In this document: in pieces, positions 8,217 to 16,578 of the stretch
Layout: each line of letters begins with the position of its first letter
Numbering within the stretch: the first letter of the stretch is position 1
Assembly: GCF_016597815.1 (NCBI RefSeq)
Contig: NZ_VCHA01000004.1
Location: forward strand, 310,001-374,000
Direction: 5' to 3'
DNA length: 64,000 nt
Origin: Marinobacter sp. DY40_1A1
Lineage (GTDB): Bacteria > Pseudomonadota > Gammaproteobacteria > Pseudomonadales > Oleiphilaceae
The notes under the pieces: generated by a model
Told to the model about the DNA's origin: nothing
What the model saw: only the letters and a program-made list of their open reading frames with translations
Databases searched by the model: none
Position numbers and translations under genes: made by a program

Positions 8217-8867
8217 TCAGCCCACCTGTGACAGTTTAAGCAGGTGTTTCAGATCTTTGAGCATGTCCTTGCCGGAGTTCTCCGGGCCGTAGTGCATCAT
8301 CACATTGCCAAAAGGGTCTACCAGCATGATGCGCGGCTCTTTTTCCGGGTTAATTCCAGCTGGCCAGGCCGGCGTTTTGCCGGGAACAGGCCTCAGGCGT
8401 TCCATCAAGCGGTACTCGGTTGGCCAGCGCGCCGCCAGATCGCCGGTAATACCACCCAGCACAGCAGCTCTCGATACGCGGTTAGCGTTTTTTCCCAGGG
8501 CAATATTGGCCTGCCGGGCGAGGTAGAGCAGTTCTTCACAGCGGCTGTCACATTCGCCAGCAGCAACAACCAGCAGCCACTGAGGGTCTGTTTTGCCAGA
8601 AACGAAACGGTTGGCCAGAGGTACGCCGGAAAGTGTCTCAAGGTTGAGCGCGGCCACGGGCACCGTCGGGCTGATCAGCGTGCCGTGGTTCGTATGCCCT
8701 GCGGGGTTCAGCCAGCCGGTGTAGAACATGATAGTGGCCAGAATCATTGGTCCGAAACCCAAACCAAACAGCAACATAGCTGTACGCCGACCCCGGCGGA
8801 TCTGTTCCGGAGTGGGGCCTTCTGTTTCGTCTTGCTGCGGTAACCCGTTAGCTATTGTCATTGTCAT
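8217..8867 (-). CDS. Membrane-anchored CxxxC protein of the oxidase cluster
   Basis: This 216-residue protein has one membrane helix (about residues 30-50) and then a periplasmic domain. I recognise it only by place: a gene at the same spot occurs in Pseudomonas oxidase clusters (PA0111-type, recalled). The periplasmic part contains LLVVAAGECDSRCEEL, a CxxxC motif at Cys106/Cys110 following a hydrophobic strand, as in SCO proteins, and ends with IMLVDPFGNVMMHYG, which resembles the last strands of a thioredoxin fold. It lacks the SCO histidine context. A role in copper or thiol handling for CuA is inference. The ATG has AGGA upstream, and the gene overlaps the SURF1 gene by 20 bases. Confidence 0.75.
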   Translation of the reverse strand: MTMTIANGLPQQDETEGPTPEQIRRGRRTAMLLFGLGFGPMILATIMFYTGWLNPAGHTNHGTLISPTVPVAALNLETLSGVPLANRFVSGKTDPQWLLVVAAGECDSRCEELLYLARQANIALGKNANRVSRAAVLGGITGDLAARWPTEYRLMERLRPVPGKTPAWPAGINPEKEPRIMLVDPFGNVMMHYGPENSGKDMLKDLKHLLKLSQVG

Positions 8868-9585
8868 TATTGGTTCCTGTCTTTCGATAACTCGCGACTA
8901 CACTCAATATAGTCAGCACCAGTGCAAGCGCAAACCATTGTGTCGCATATCCATAGTGGGTTTGTGGCCCCATGAGGTCTGGTTCCCAATCCGCACGATA
9001 GGCGCCCGGCTGCTCGCCGCTCGCAAGACGGATAATAGCACCGGGCAACTCGGGGATTTCAGCTCTTGCAACCGACCCGGGTAACGCCTGCACTCTGCGG
9101 GGCCATCCTTCGTCAATTGCTGATTTTGAGGACAGTACCGGTGGCTCCGGGTAAGGGCTTATCCGTCCGGTCAAACTGAAGACGCCTTCGGGGGGAGTAA
9201 CATCCGGCAATTCATTTCGCGTTCTCGGTGCCCCGACCCAACCTCTGTTTACCAGAACTGCAGGGCCCTGCAGTGGGTAGAACGCCGTCAGAACCTCATA
9301 ACCTGCAATGCCGTCGCGGGTCCGGTTATCCAGCAGCCAACTACGTTCGTCGTAGAGCCCGGTAACCGTAACCGGCCTGCCGCTATCAAGTCCGCTGGCC
9401 ACCTGTTCCGGCCAATCAAGATCCTGTGCTTCTTGCTGCCACTGCTCAAGCAAAACCTGCTTTTCTTCAGCCCGGTTCAGTTGCCATATACCCAAACCCA
9501 CCAGTAGCGGAAGAAAGGCCCCGGTAAACACCATCAACCGCCAGTTCAGCTGCCATTTTCGAGTGTTTTGTTTTGCCTCAGTCAT
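8848..9585 (-). CDS. SURF1-family oxidase assembly protein
   Basis: The 245-residue protein has the SURF1 layout: a first membrane helix (VFTGAFLPLLVGLGIWQLNR, residues 19-38), a periplasmic domain with PVTVTGLYD and VLVNRGWVGAPR, and a second helix near the C-terminus (FALALVLTILSVVASY). SURF1 helps insert heme A into subunit I. It lies in the assembly half of the cluster, overlapping the CxxxC gene downstream. A 275-base gap separates it from coxC, and this gap is occupied by the oppositely oriented DUF2909 gene, so SURF1 may have its own promoter or be read through from coxC. Confidence 0.92.
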   Translation of the reverse strand: MTEAKQNTRKWQLNWRLMVFTGAFLPLLVGLGIWQLNRAEEKQVLLEQWQQEAQDLDWPEQVASGLDSGRPVTVTGLYDERSWLLDNRTRDGIAGYEVLTAFYPLQGPAVLVNRGWVGAPRTRNELPDVTPPEGVFSLTGRISPYPEPPVLSSKSAIDEGWPRRVQALPGSVARAEIPELPGAIIRLASGEQPGAYRADWEPDLMGPQTHYGYATQWFALALVLTILSVVASYRKTGTNNDNDNS

Positions 9586-9638
9586 GGTCTGCTATAGTGC
9601 GTTTGGCTTCAATCAGAACAAAAACCAGAGATCTTTTT

Positions 9639-9842
9639 ATGCTCAAAGCCCTTATTATTTTCCTCATGCTCGCCGTTATCTTCAGCCTTTTCAGTGGCCT
9701 GTTCTTTCTCATAAAAGACGGCGGCAAAACTAACCGGGTGGTAAATTCTCTTGCTGTACGGGTAACCCTTAGCGTGCTTTTGTTGGCGGTTATTCTGCTG
9801 TCGCTTTGGCAAGGGAGCCTGACGCTACATCCGACTCCCTGA
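9639..9842 (+). CDS. DUF2909-type small twin-helix membrane protein
   Basis: The 67-residue protein MLKALIIFLMLAVIF... has two membrane helices (about residues 4-23 and 40-60) joined by a short loop with KDGGKTNRVV. This is the pattern of DUF2909 twin-transmembrane proteins that accompany cytochrome oxidase genes in Pseudomonas-like genomes. ATG 9639 is the natural start; the open frame extends upstream to 9573 but would add a non-hydrophobic segment. There is no strong Shine-Dalgarno. It is the only plus-strand gene inside a minus-strand cluster, divergent from SURF1 and convergent with coxC, 18 bases from the coxC stop. Its role is unknown. Confidence 0.8.
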   Translation: MLKALIIFLMLAVIFSLFSGLFFLIKDGGKTNRVVNSLAVRVTLSVLLLAVILLSLWQGSLTLHPTP

Positions 9843-9860
9843 CTGCAAACCCTTGTTGTG

Positions 9861-10748
9861 TCATATGACATATACGAACACGAACAAGCCCAACCAGACC
9901 ACATCCACAAAGTGCCAATACCAGGACGTCGCTTCAAAACCAAAGTGGTTGTCTGCTGTGAAATGCCCTTTTTGAATTCGCATAAACATGATGATCAGCA
10001 TCAGGGTACCCAGCATCACGTGAAAGCCGTGAAAGCCAGTGAGCATGAAGAAGGTGCTGCCGTAGATGCCGGATTGCAGCGTCAGGTTAAGATCCTGATA
10101 GGCGTGCATGTATTCTTCGGCCTGGAAGAAAAGAAACACCAGGGCCAGCACAATGGTTGCCCCCAGCCAGATTTTCAGTTTCTTTCTGTTATCCGCTTTA
10201 ATGGCGTGGTGAGCGACCGTTATAGTGAACGATGAGGTAACAAGAAGAATGGTGTTTACCAACGGTAGACCCCAAGCGCCGATAACCGACTTTGGCGCGG
10301 GATAGGCTTCCGGATCCGGGTTGTTAATCAACGGCCAGGTAGCCTGGAAACCTTCCCAAAGCATATTGGAACTGCCGCGATCGCCCTCACCCCCGAGCCA
10401 GGGCACTGCAAACACCCGGGCGTAAAACAAGGCGCCAAAAAACGCCGCAAAAAACATGACTTCCGAGAATATGAACCAGCTCATGCCCCAGCGAAATGAG
10501 CGGTCCATCTGCGGGCTGTAAAGGCCGGAACGGCTTTCTTTGATGACGCTGCCAAACCAGCCAAACAGCATGTAAATCATAACCAATATGCCGGCCCAGA
10601 AAATCATCCAGGCACTACCGGTACTTTCCCCCTGATTGCTGGCGACCATAATTGAGGCCGCACCATATAACATGACGCCAAGGCCCACCGTAGCAATAAT
10701 GGGCCACTTGCTCTGTTCGGGAACGTAATAGCTCTGATAATCCGCCAT
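9861..10748 (-). CDS. coxC: Cytochrome c oxidase subunit III
   Basis: This is a 295-residue seven-helix subunit III. Characteristic segments are present: RWGMSWFIFSEVMFFAAFFGALFYAR near the middle, where the SE of FIFSE is invariant, then HHAIKADNRKKLK, EYMHAYQDLNL, and the C-terminal TGFHGFHVMLGTLML and YWHFVDVVWLGLF blocks, which hold the usual histidines and tryptophans. Subunit III stabilises subunit I during turnover. It follows ctaG by 16 bases within the minus-strand operon. The last codons coincide with a 12-base palindrome at 9859-9870. Confidence 0.96.
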   Translation of the reverse strand: MADYQSYYVPEQSKWPIIATVGLGVMLYGAASIMVASNQGESTGSAWMIFWAGILVMIYMLFGWFGSVIKESRSGLYSPQMDRSFRWGMSWFIFSEVMFFAAFFGALFYARVFAVPWLGGEGDRGSSNMLWEGFQATWPLINNPDPEAYPAPKSVIGAWGLPLVNTILLVTSSFTITVAHHAIKADNRKKLKIWLGATIVLALVFLFFQAEEYMHAYQDLNLTLQSGIYGSTFFMLTGFHGFHVMLGTLMLIIMFMRIQKGHFTADNHFGFEATSWYWHFVDVVWLGLFVFVYVI

Positions 10749-10764
10749 AGCAATCTCCGATGGC

Positions 10765-11373
10765 TTATCCGTTATCGATTATTGTTTTGTTTTTTGTACT
10801 TGTAGTTTCTATGACGGCCGCCTGGGGCTCGCCCTGATCATAAAGCGTATAGGACAGTGTCAGTTTCGTTATGTGGCTGGGCAAATCCTGATCCACAATG
10901 AACACCAGAGGCATTTCCGTATTCTGGCCTGCGGCCAGTGGCTGCTGGTTGAAGCAGAAGCACTCGGTTTTGTGGAAATACAGCGCACCCTCCGATGGCG
11001 ACAGGCTGGGCACCGCTTGCCCAACCATATCCCGGTCGGTCGGGTTCTCCGCGTAGAAGTTCACGGTGGTGGCCTCCCCGGGGTGTACCTCAACACTGCG
11101 AGCAACCGGCCGGAATATCCAGGGCATGTCCGGCCCGTTCTGGGCCAGGAACTGCACCTTGATGGTGCGGCTCATGTCTGCAACCGGGCGCTCGGTAGAC
11201 TCGTAGCGGCCGCTGGTCTTTCCGTTAATGCCGGTGATTTCACAAAACACGTCATACAAAGGCACTAGCGCAAAGCCGAAGGCAAACATTCCGGCCACGC
11301 TGGCAAGACACCAACCGATAACCCGCGCATTGCTGCGCGGAGGTACGGTTTTGTTTGCCGGTTGCTCAGCCAT
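10765..11373 (-). CDS. ctaG: Cytochrome oxidase assembly protein CtaG/COX11 (CuB insertion)
   Basis: The 202-residue protein has one N-terminal membrane helix (residues 17-38, ending PLYDVFCEITGINGK) and a periplasmic immunoglobulin-like domain. The copper-binding KTECFCFNQQ motif with the CFCF pair is intact, as is the conserved PLYDVFC run. COX11 proteins deliver copper to the CuB site in subunit I, which fits its place between ctaD and coxC. Its length is normal for bacterial CtaG. Confidence 0.95.
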   Translation of the reverse strand: MAEQPANKTVPPRSNARVIGWCLASVAGMFAFGFALVPLYDVFCEITGINGKTSGRYESTERPVADMSRTIKVQFLAQNGPDMPWIFRPVARSVEVHPGEATTVNFYAENPTDRDMVGQAVPSLSPSEGALYFHKTECFCFNQQPLAAGQNTEMPLVFIVDQDLPSHITKLTLSYTLYDQGEPQAAVIETTSTKNKTIIDNG

Positions 11374-11386
11374 TTTTGTCAGCCTC

Positions 11387-12970
11387 CTATTTCACATCGG
11401 GTGGCGTGGTGAAGGTGTGGTAAGGCGCCGGCGAGGGCACTGTCCACTCAAGCCCTTCTGCACCTTCCCAAGGCTTGGCTGGTGCTTTAACACCGCCTCT
11501 GGCGCACTTAACAACAATCAGAAGGAACAGCAACTGGGTCGCGCCGAACATGAAGGCACCAATGCTCGACACCATATTGAAGTCGGCGAACTGCAGGGCG
11601 TAATCCGGAATCCGGCGCGGCATACCGGCAAGACCCAGGAAGTGCATCGGGAAGAAGGCCAGGTTCATGCCGACAAATGACAGCCAGAAATGGGTTTTGG
11701 CCAGCGTTTCGTCATACATATAGCCAGTCCACTTGGGCAGCCAGAAATAGGCCGACGCAAAGATACCGAAGATCGCACCTGGCACCAGGACATAATGGAA
11801 GTGAGCCACTACAAAGTAGGTGTCGTGGTACTGGAAGTCGGCCGGTGCAATCGCCAGCATAAGGCCGGAGAAGCCGCCGATGGAAAACAGGATCACGAAG
11901 GCGATGGCAAACAGCATGGGGGCTTCAAATGTGAGTGAGCCCCGGAACATGGTTGCCACCCAGTTGAACACCTTCACCCCTGTGGGTACGGCAATCAGCA
12001 GGGTGGCGTACATGAAGAAGAGCTGCCCTGCCAATGGCACGCCCACGGTGAACATGTGGTGAGCCCACACCAGGAATGACAAGAGCGCGATAGCACCTGT
12101 GGCATAGACCATGGAGGCATAGCCAAACAGACGTTTGCGGGAAAATGCCGGGATGATCTGGGAGATGGCTCCGAATGCCGGGAGGATCATTATATAAACT
12201 TCCGGATGCCCGAAGAACCAGAATACGTGCTGGAACAGCACCGGGTCGCCGCCGCCCGCCGCATTAAAGAAGCTGGTGCCGAAGTTGATGTCCATCAGCA
12301 TCATGGTGACCACACCCGCCAGCACCGGCATTACCGCAATCAGCAGAAACGCAGTAATCAGCCAGGTCCATACAAACATGGGCATTTTCATCAACGTCAT
12401 GCCCGGCGCCCGCATGTTCAGTACCGTGGCAATCACGTTGATCGCGCCCATGATCGACGACACACCCATGATGTGGATGGCGAAGATAAAGAAGGTGGTA
12501 CTTGGAGGCCCGTAGGTCGTAGAAAGAGGTGCGTAGAAGGTCCAGCCGAAGTTAGGTGCGCCACCCTCCATGAACAATGTTGAAACCAGAATCAGGAAGG
12601 CGCAGGGCAGCAGCCAGAAACTCCAGTTATTCATCCTTGGCAATGCCATGTCTGGCGCGCCAATCATCAGCGGTATCATCCAGTTGGCAAGGCCGACAAA
12701 CGCCGGCATAACCGCACCAAAGACCATAATCAGGCCGTGCATGGTGGTCATCTGGTTAAAGAATTCCGGCTGAACAATCTGCAGCCCGGGCTGGAACAAT
12801 TCTGCCCGGATAACCATGGCCATGGTTCCCCCTAAAAGGAACATGGTGAAGCTGAATATCAGGTACATGGACCCGATATCTTTGTGGTTCGTGGTCAGCA
12901 GCCAACGGCTGATGCCGCGAGCCGGGCCGTGATGATGATCCTGTGCGTGGGTACCTGCAACCGCACTCAT
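11387..12970 (-). CDS. ctaD: Cytochrome c oxidase subunit I
   Basis: The 527-residue catalytic subunit holds heme a and the heme a3-CuB centre. Ligand motifs are complete: the low-spin heme histidine in the MTTMHGLIMVFG helix, HPEVYIMILPAFG with the His-Tyr crosslink pair, WAHHMFTVG for CuB, and DTYFVVAHFHYVL for heme a3 and heme a. D-channel residues (NWMIPLMIGAPDMALPRMNN) are present, placing it in the A-type heme-copper oxidases. ATG 12968-12970 is chosen because a G-rich run (CGGGGG) lies upstream; a TTG seven codons earlier lacks support. It sits 57 bases after ctaC. Confidence 0.97.
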   Translation of the reverse strand: MSAVAGTHAQDHHHGPARGISRWLLTTNHKDIGSMYLIFSFTMFLLGGTMAMVIRAELFQPGLQIVQPEFFNQMTTMHGLIMVFGAVMPAFVGLANWMIPLMIGAPDMALPRMNNWSFWLLPCAFLILVSTLFMEGGAPNFGWTFYAPLSTTYGPPSTTFFIFAIHIMGVSSIMGAINVIATVLNMRAPGMTLMKMPMFVWTWLITAFLLIAVMPVLAGVVTMMLMDINFGTSFFNAAGGGDPVLFQHVFWFFGHPEVYIMILPAFGAISQIIPAFSRKRLFGYASMVYATGAIALLSFLVWAHHMFTVGVPLAGQLFFMYATLLIAVPTGVKVFNWVATMFRGSLTFEAPMLFAIAFVILFSIGGFSGLMLAIAPADFQYHDTYFVVAHFHYVLVPGAIFGIFASAYFWLPKWTGYMYDETLAKTHFWLSFVGMNLAFFPMHFLGLAGMPRRIPDYALQFADFNMVSSIGAFMFGATQLLFLLIVVKCARGGVKAPAKPWEGAEGLEWTVPSPAPYHTFTTPPDVK

Positions 12971-13027
12971 GAAAACCCCCGTTACCGCCAATTATTGTGG
13001 CTGGTGATATCTGTTATCTGGCGTTGA

Positions 13028-14152
13028 TTACTGTTGGTTCTTGTAATCGAAGATTTCTTTTGGCGTGACCATGTCACCCATCTTGTTACCCCAGGCATTA
13101 CGCTCGTAGGTAATGATGGCCGCAAGATCTGCTTCATTAAGCTGTCCGCCGAAGGCCTGCATTGCCGTACCTGACACACCGTTGACGACAACATCGATGT
13201 GCGCGGCTATGTCTCCGGTCGCAATTGCGCTGCCTCTGAGTGCCGGGAATGCAGGGGGCACACCATTACCATTAACCTGGTGACAAGCTGCGCAAGCTGT
13301 CGCGTAAGCCTTTTCGCCACGCTCCATCAGCTCATCCATGGTCCAGTCTTTCTGGGTCAGCTCACGCTCTTTCTCGGCTGCCGCTTTCTGATCGGCAACC
13401 CAGGTGTTGTATTCCTCTTCTGGGACGGCTTTCACCACCACTGGCATAAAGCCGTGGTCTTTGCCGCACAGTTCTGTGCACTGGCCCCGATAGGTGCCTG
13501 GTTTGTCTACACGGGTCCAGGCTTCGTTGATGAAGCCGGGAATGGCATCCTTCTTTACACCGAAATCAGGCACCCACCAGGAGTGAATCACATCGTTTGC
13601 CGTCAGCAGGAAGCGAACCTTCTTGCCCACCGGAATCACCATGGGGTTATCCACTTCCAGAAGGTAGTTTTCGCCCTTGGTCTGTCGGTTTCTGATTTGA
13701 TCTGAGGGAGTTGTGAGATTGGAAAAGTAGCCGAAATCTTCGTTGATATATTCGTACTGCCACTTCCACTGGTAGCCGGTTACCTTGATATCAATATCCG
13801 ACTCGGTGGTGTCGTACATATCAATCAGGGTGGCGGTGGCGGGAATTGCCATAATGACGAGAATGACAAGCGGTATGAGCGTCCAGAGGACCTCGACCAT
13901 CGTATTCTCATGAAAATTGGCAGGTTTTGCGCCCTGGGACTTGCGATGGGCAAAGATAGACCAGAACATGATCCCGAAAACCACGGCGCCAATGGCAACG
14001 CAGATCCAGAAAATGGTCATATGAAGGTCGAATATATCGTTACTGGTACCGGTTACCCCGGGGGTCATGTTTACCGTCCAGTCCGCCATGGACAACGCGG
14101 GAAACAATAAACCGCCTGAAAGGGCACCTACCCGCTGAGCGTGCACGCGCAT
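13028..14152 (-). CDS. ctaC: Cytochrome c oxidase subunit II with fused cytochrome c domain (caa3-type)
   Basis: This 374-residue protein begins with a signal-like segment and has two membrane helices (about 44-66 and 86-108). The cupredoxin domain carries the CuA ligands His190, Cys225, Glu227, Cys229, His233 and Met236 (HSWWVPDF, CTELCGKDHGFM). The C-terminal extension is a c-type cytochrome with CAACH at 287-291 and a likely axial methionine in GTAMQAF. This fusion makes the enzyme a caa3-type oxidase able to accept electrons directly. ATG 14150-14152 has GGAG upstream. It is the first gene of the minus-strand operon. Confidence 0.96.
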   Translation of the reverse strand: MRVHAQRVGALSGGLLFPALSMADWTVNMTPGVTGTSNDIFDLHMTIFWICVAIGAVVFGIMFWSIFAHRKSQGAKPANFHENTMVEVLWTLIPLVILVIMAIPATATLIDMYDTTESDIDIKVTGYQWKWQYEYINEDFGYFSNLTTPSDQIRNRQTKGENYLLEVDNPMVIPVGKKVRFLLTANDVIHSWWVPDFGVKKDAIPGFINEAWTRVDKPGTYRGQCTELCGKDHGFMPVVVKAVPEEEYNTWVADQKAAAEKERELTQKDWTMDELMERGEKAYATACAACHQVNGNGVPPAFPALRGSAIATGDIAAHIDVVVNGVSGTAMQAFGGQLNEADLAAIITYERNAWGNKMGDMVTPKEIFDYKNQQ

Positions 14153-14207
14153 ACTGTGTCTCCACAGAGTATTATTCTTGTCGGATTTTGCGTAATCCCT
14201 CTACTCT

Positions 14208-14234
14208 TTCGCCGGCGCTCGCATTCGCCGGAAA
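14208..14234. promoter_or_regulatory. Hairpin in the divergent ctaC / MATE intergenic region
   Basis: In the 205-base gap between the divergent ctaC and MATE genes, CCGGCG (14212-14217) and CGCCGG (14226-14231) form an inverted repeat around an eight-base loop. On the minus strand this would sit in the ctaC leader about 60 bases before the start. The rest of the gap is A/T-rich near the MATE gene and must hold both promoters, but I found no convincing -35/-10 pair. Confidence 0.3.
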
Positions 14235-14357
14235 TTCGCAGAGTGAAAGCCTGCTTATGGATACATCACAATCGAGTATAGACACAGATCAAAAAAACAC
14301 TAAAAAGTCGCTAAACCCAAAAAGACTAAACACTCCCCTTTAAGAAGCAAATGGAAT

Positions 14358-15686
14358 ATGGCATTTAAACTGTCGGTTACAGACAGGCGTTTATGGGCAC
14401 TGGCATGGCCATTGATGCTCACCAACCTCACCGTTCCATTATTGGGTCTGGTGGATACGGCTGTACTTGGGCATCTGGAAAGCCCGGAATATCTCGGTGC
14501 CGTGGCGGTTGGCGCCAACCTGTTCACCATCCTGTACTGGACCTTTGGTTTTATGCGCATGGGTACTACCGGGCTGGCCGCTCAGGCCTGGGGCAAGCGC
14601 GACAGCTTCAGCCAGGTTGCCCTGCTTTTACGCTCGGTGATGTTGGCGGTGGGTATCGGCCTGTTGCTGATTCTGTGCCATCAACCACTAATCCGGATCG
14701 GGCTGACTCTGATGAACGCCAGCCCGGAAGTCACCGACCTGGCTGCCGAGTATGCGGCAATTCGTATCTGGAGTGCCCCGGCGGTACTGTGCCAATACAC
14801 GCTGGTGGGCTGGCTGATTGGTACTCAGTATGCCCGTGGGCCGATGATCATGTTGATCGTGGCCAACGGCCTGAACATTGTGCTGGATGTGTTCTTCGTG
14901 ACGGTGCTGGGCTGGAACAGCCGGGGTGTAGCCATTGCTACTGTGATCGCAGAGTACGGTGCCGCCATCATCGGTTTCGTTATCGTGCTGCAGCGTATGC
15001 CTGACGGGCAAAGACTTACCCGGGCCCTATTCGGCACTCTTTCAGACTACCTGGCCATCCTGCAAGTGAACCGCTACATCATGGTTCGCACCATTGCGCT
15101 CTTATTGGTGCTGGCATTTTTCACGGCCCAAGGTGCTCGTCAGGGCGACACCATTCTGGCAGCCAACGCGGTGCTGATCACCTTCCTGCTGTTGATTTCC
15201 AATGCCCTGGACGGCTTTGCCAATGCGGCTGAGGCCCTGATCGGTGAGGCTGTTGGCCGAAACAGCAGGCGCCGCTTTATGGTGGTGTTTCGCTGTGCCT
15301 TGCGTTGGTCTCTCTGGGGGTCTCTGCTACTGACAATTCTGTTCATAGCCGGAGGTCGCAGCTTGATCGCGCTGCTGACCGGTATTGAGGAAGTTCGCAC
15401 CACAGCCTCGCAATACTTGCCCTGGCTCTGGTTACTACCTTTTGCGTCTGTTTGGGGTTTTCTGTTTGACGGGGTGTTCATCGGCGCAACACGCACCCGG
15501 GATATGCAAAACACCATGTTATTTTCAGCACTGGGGGTGTTTGCCCCCATCTGGTGGCTTACCACCGGTTGGGGAAATCACGGCCTGTGGTTTTCTCTGA
15601 TCTGCCTGATGCTTGCCCGCGCAGCCAGTATGGGTTTGCTCTGCTGGTCACACACCCGCAACGATCGGTGGTTCAGCGTCCGGTAG
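14358..15686 (+). CDS. MATE-family efflux protein, DinF-type
   Basis: The 442-residue, twelve-helix membrane protein begins with WALAWPLMLTNLTVPLLGLVDTAVLGHL, the classic MATE opening with the conserved proline and aspartate, and has a matching repeat in the second half (LLISNALDGFANAAEALIGEAVG). The second-half motif resembles DinF proteins rather than NorM. These pumps export drugs or metabolites using Na+ or H+ gradients; the substrate is unknown. ATG 14358 has only a weak purine run upstream. The gene is divergent from the cytochrome oxidase operon. Confidence 0.88.
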   Translation: MAFKLSVTDRRLWALAWPLMLTNLTVPLLGLVDTAVLGHLESPEYLGAVAVGANLFTILYWTFGFMRMGTTGLAAQAWGKRDSFSQVALLLRSVMLAVGIGLLLILCHQPLIRIGLTLMNASPEVTDLAAEYAAIRIWSAPAVLCQYTLVGWLIGTQYARGPMIMLIVANGLNIVLDVFFVTVLGWNSRGVAIATVIAEYGAAIIGFVIVLQRMPDGQRLTRALFGTLSDYLAILQVNRYIMVRTIALLLVLAFFTAQGARQGDTILAANAVLITFLLLISNALDGFANAAEALIGEAVGRNSRRRFMVVFRCALRWSLWGSLLLTILFIAGGRSLIALLTGIEEVRTTASQYLPWLWLLPFASVWGFLFDGVFIGATRTRDMQNTMLFSALGVFAPIWWLTTGWGNHGLWFSLICLMLARAASMGLLCWSHTRNDRWFSVR

Positions 15687-15765
15687 CCGATGTGCAAATG
15701 TTAACAATATCTGACACTCCAGAAATCGCAGCACGCCAAATCTCGTCTACACTTGTCAGAAAAGA

Positions 15766-15848
15766 AGGGCGCCTCGTGCCGGTATTTGGTGGCAACCCGC
15801 CGCAGCACAGTTGCCCGGTTACCCACTGCCCGATACGGGAGGCGCCTT
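15766..15848 (+). promoter_or_regulatory. Nested hairpin leader whose 3' arm holds a ribosome binding site
   Basis: GGCGCCTC (15768-15775) is exactly complementary to GAGGCGCC (15839-15846), and the stem extends two pairs with one G-U. Inside lies a second stem, GGCAAC (15791-15796) with GTTGCC (15810-15815). The GGGAGG at 15837-15842 is the best Shine-Dalgarno for the following gene (TTG 15847) and is partly locked in the outer stem, so pairing would hide it. This suggests translational control, but the element could also be a dispersed repeat. Confidence 0.4.
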
Positions 15849-16536
15849 GCGACCTCAACTTGTTCAGACACTGGCATGTCCTCAAATGACTCCACAGGCA
15901 GTTCTGGAAATCATTGACCACGCGCGGCGCAAGGAAGCTCGCACTGGAACCTTTCTGAAGCAGTTGCATAAAAAGGCAGCAGCATTGCCCTCGGCCGTCA
16001 CCATTGAGGGCTACCAGCCTGCCGCCTGCCTGTTTCAGTTCGCCATTGAATACATAGAAATGGCACCGCGGCTGATAGAGTGTGTGGATGCCTGCGCACA
16101 GGAAGCCGGCACCGCCCAGCTGTTTGACCCTTTTGTGAAAGCTGCCATCGGCTACTTCACAGAGCCCTCGGTACTGCTTTTACACTACGATGGCCTGGAC
16201 GGCCTTCTGATACGCGCCTACCTCTGCCACCGCCTGATGGAAGAGATGCACGAAAACAACCACTCCATACGAACCGGCGGGCTTGTCGATATTGAAGCAA
16301 CTCGTGCTAACCTGCTGGTTCACGAGCTTATTGGCGAACCCTTCGCAAACGAACTGGACGACTCAATAACCGTGACCGTGCTGCAGATTGCCGGTACGCC
16401 GGATTACTATGAACTCAATCTGGACCCCTTCGTTGAACAGGTAAACAACGACGCCTGGAGCTGGATGCGACGCTACTGGGAGAACCTCCTGACCCGCAAT
16501 CATATCCGCTTTTCGCTGGGCTCCAGCCTGACCTGA
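15847..16536 (+). CDS. Unrecognised helical cytoplasmic protein heading the cupredoxin/EAL cluster
   Basis: I do not recognise this protein of about 229 residues. It has no signal peptide or membrane helix and appears mostly helical (TPQAVLEIIDHARRKEARTG, RLMEEMHENNHSI), with a C-terminal part rich in aromatic residues (DAWSWMRRYWENLL). Three starts are possible: TTG 15811, TTG 15847 with GGGAGG four bases upstream (preferred), and ATG 15886 with no Shine-Dalgarno. The cupredoxin gene starts 42 bases after its stop on the same strand, so it is probably the first gene of that cluster; a MATE gene precedes it. Confidence 0.65.
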   Translation: MRPQLVQTLACPQMTPQAVLEIIDHARRKEARTGTFLKQLHKKAAALPSAVTIEGYQPAACLFQFAIEYIEMAPRLIECVDACAQEAGTAQLFDPFVKAAIGYFTEPSVLLLHYDGLDGLLIRAYLCHRLMEEMHENNHSIRTGGLVDIEATRANLLVHELIGEPFANELDDSITVTVLQIAGTPDYYELNLDPFVEQVNNDAWSWMRRYWENLLTRNHIRFSLGSSLT

Positions 16537-16578
16537 CCCGGGCAGCAAACTCCGGGCAATTGAAAGGTTTTTATCAAC

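Noticed and set aside
9859..9870. 12-base palindrome TGTCATATGACA
   Set aside because: It coincides with the coxC stop, has no loop to act as a terminator and no second copy; probably chance.
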